A DNA stretch of 64,000 nt, from assembly GCF_032118995.1 (NCBI RefSeq), contig NC_092657.1, positions 14,490,181-14,554,180 on the forward strand. The letters run 5' to 3'. Below, piece after piece: positions 63,518 to 64,000 of the stretch (positions are counted from its first letter, which is position 1; every line of letters begins with the position of its first letter). Source of the DNA: Asterias amurensis (lineage: Eukaryota; Echinodermata; Asteroidea; Forcipulatida; Asteriidae). The notes below the pieces were generated by a model. It did not search any database. It was not told the origin of the DNA and saw nothing but the letters and a program-made list of their open reading frames with translations. The translations under genes were made by a program, and so were the position numbers.

Positions 63518-64000
63518 AAGTGCCAAGACATCGGTTTTTGACAATATCATGATGATGAAGAAACGAGACAGTAAAACTAAATAATTCAACCACCATCAAC
63601 AAGTCAACTATGAATGGGAAATTAATAATCATAATGTCAAAGCCTTCACTTCTATTCACCATGTAAATTTACCCTACCTGTTAACGCCAAGTCATCGGTT
63701 TTTGACAATATCATGATGATGAAGAAACGGAACAGTAAAACTAAATAATTCAACCACCATCAACAAGTCAACTATGAATGTGAAATTAATAATCATAATG
63801 TCAAAGCCTTCACTTCTATTCACCATGTAAATTCACCCTACCTGTTAACGCCAAGTCATCGGTTTTTGACAATATCATGATGATGAAGAAACGGAACAGT
63901 AAAACTAATTAATTCAACCACCATCAACAAGTCAACTATGAATGGGAAATTAATAATCATAATGTCAAAGCCTTCACTTCTATTCACCATGTAAATTCAC
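63518..64000. repeat. 164-bp tandem repeat, runs off the window
   Basis: 'aagtcatcggtttttgacaa' starts near 63525, 63690 and 63854, spacing 164. Units include 'catgatgatgaagaaacgga', 'ttcaaccaccatcaacaagt' and 'catgtaaattcaccctacct'. The later units are almost identical (young array), while the first begins diverged. Confidence 0.9.

Overview
The window looks like AT-rich nuclear DNA of a marine invertebrate deuterostome, most likely an echinoderm and probably a sea star. The grounds are spliced genes with short exons, fibrinogen-related (FReD) and discoidin secreted proteins, tRNA-derived SINEs, BEL/Pao and Ty3-type retroelements, and a dense population of small TTAA-flanked inverted-repeat elements that I associate from memory with asteroid genomes. 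No species call can be proved from the sequence alone.

1-27 kb is mostly non-coding and repeat-rich. It holds the first coding exon of an SLC16-type monocarboxylate transporter (minus strand, 1598-1829, rest of the gene off the left edge), an intact single-exon PAN plus FReD secreted protein (minus, 15847-16830), a dead Tc1-like transposase, a SANT-like domain relic, three families of TTAA-ended miniature elements, several foldback elements, tRNA-derived SINEs and a ~3.4 kb tandem array (11.0-14.5 kb).

27-36 kb holds the most striking locus: a minus-strand gene with at least twelve coding exons. Its first three recognised exons encode a linker and the N-terminal half of a FReD, and its last exon (27108-27391) encodes the C-terminal half. 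Between the halves lie four two-exon discoidin (F5/8 type C) modules. Every module begins and ends in phase 1, exactly the phase at which the FReD is split, so both inclusion of all modules (about 849 residues) and skipping of all modules (about 271 residues with a continuous FReD) keep the frame open. Two exon relics show that module copies have come and gone.

36-44 kb is repeat territory: a 0.76 kb inverted-repeat element, a GC-rich hairpin cluster, a tandem repeat with DR5-type AGGTCA spacing, and a 111-bp satellite that happens to be open in one frame.

44.6-62.7 kb contains a plus-strand host gene with a Tudor-like region split over two exons, an acidic segment, two Cys/His fingers and a C-terminal 'RPWT..E' Myb-like segment. 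It is broken by two LTR retroelements that sit in its exons: an old Ty3/Gypsy fossil (47260-53715), itself carrying a Tc1/mariner-superfamily element and an unclassified 2.2 kb insertion, and a younger BEL/Pao fossil (54307-61788). The right end is simple sequence and a 164-bp tandem repeat that runs off the window.
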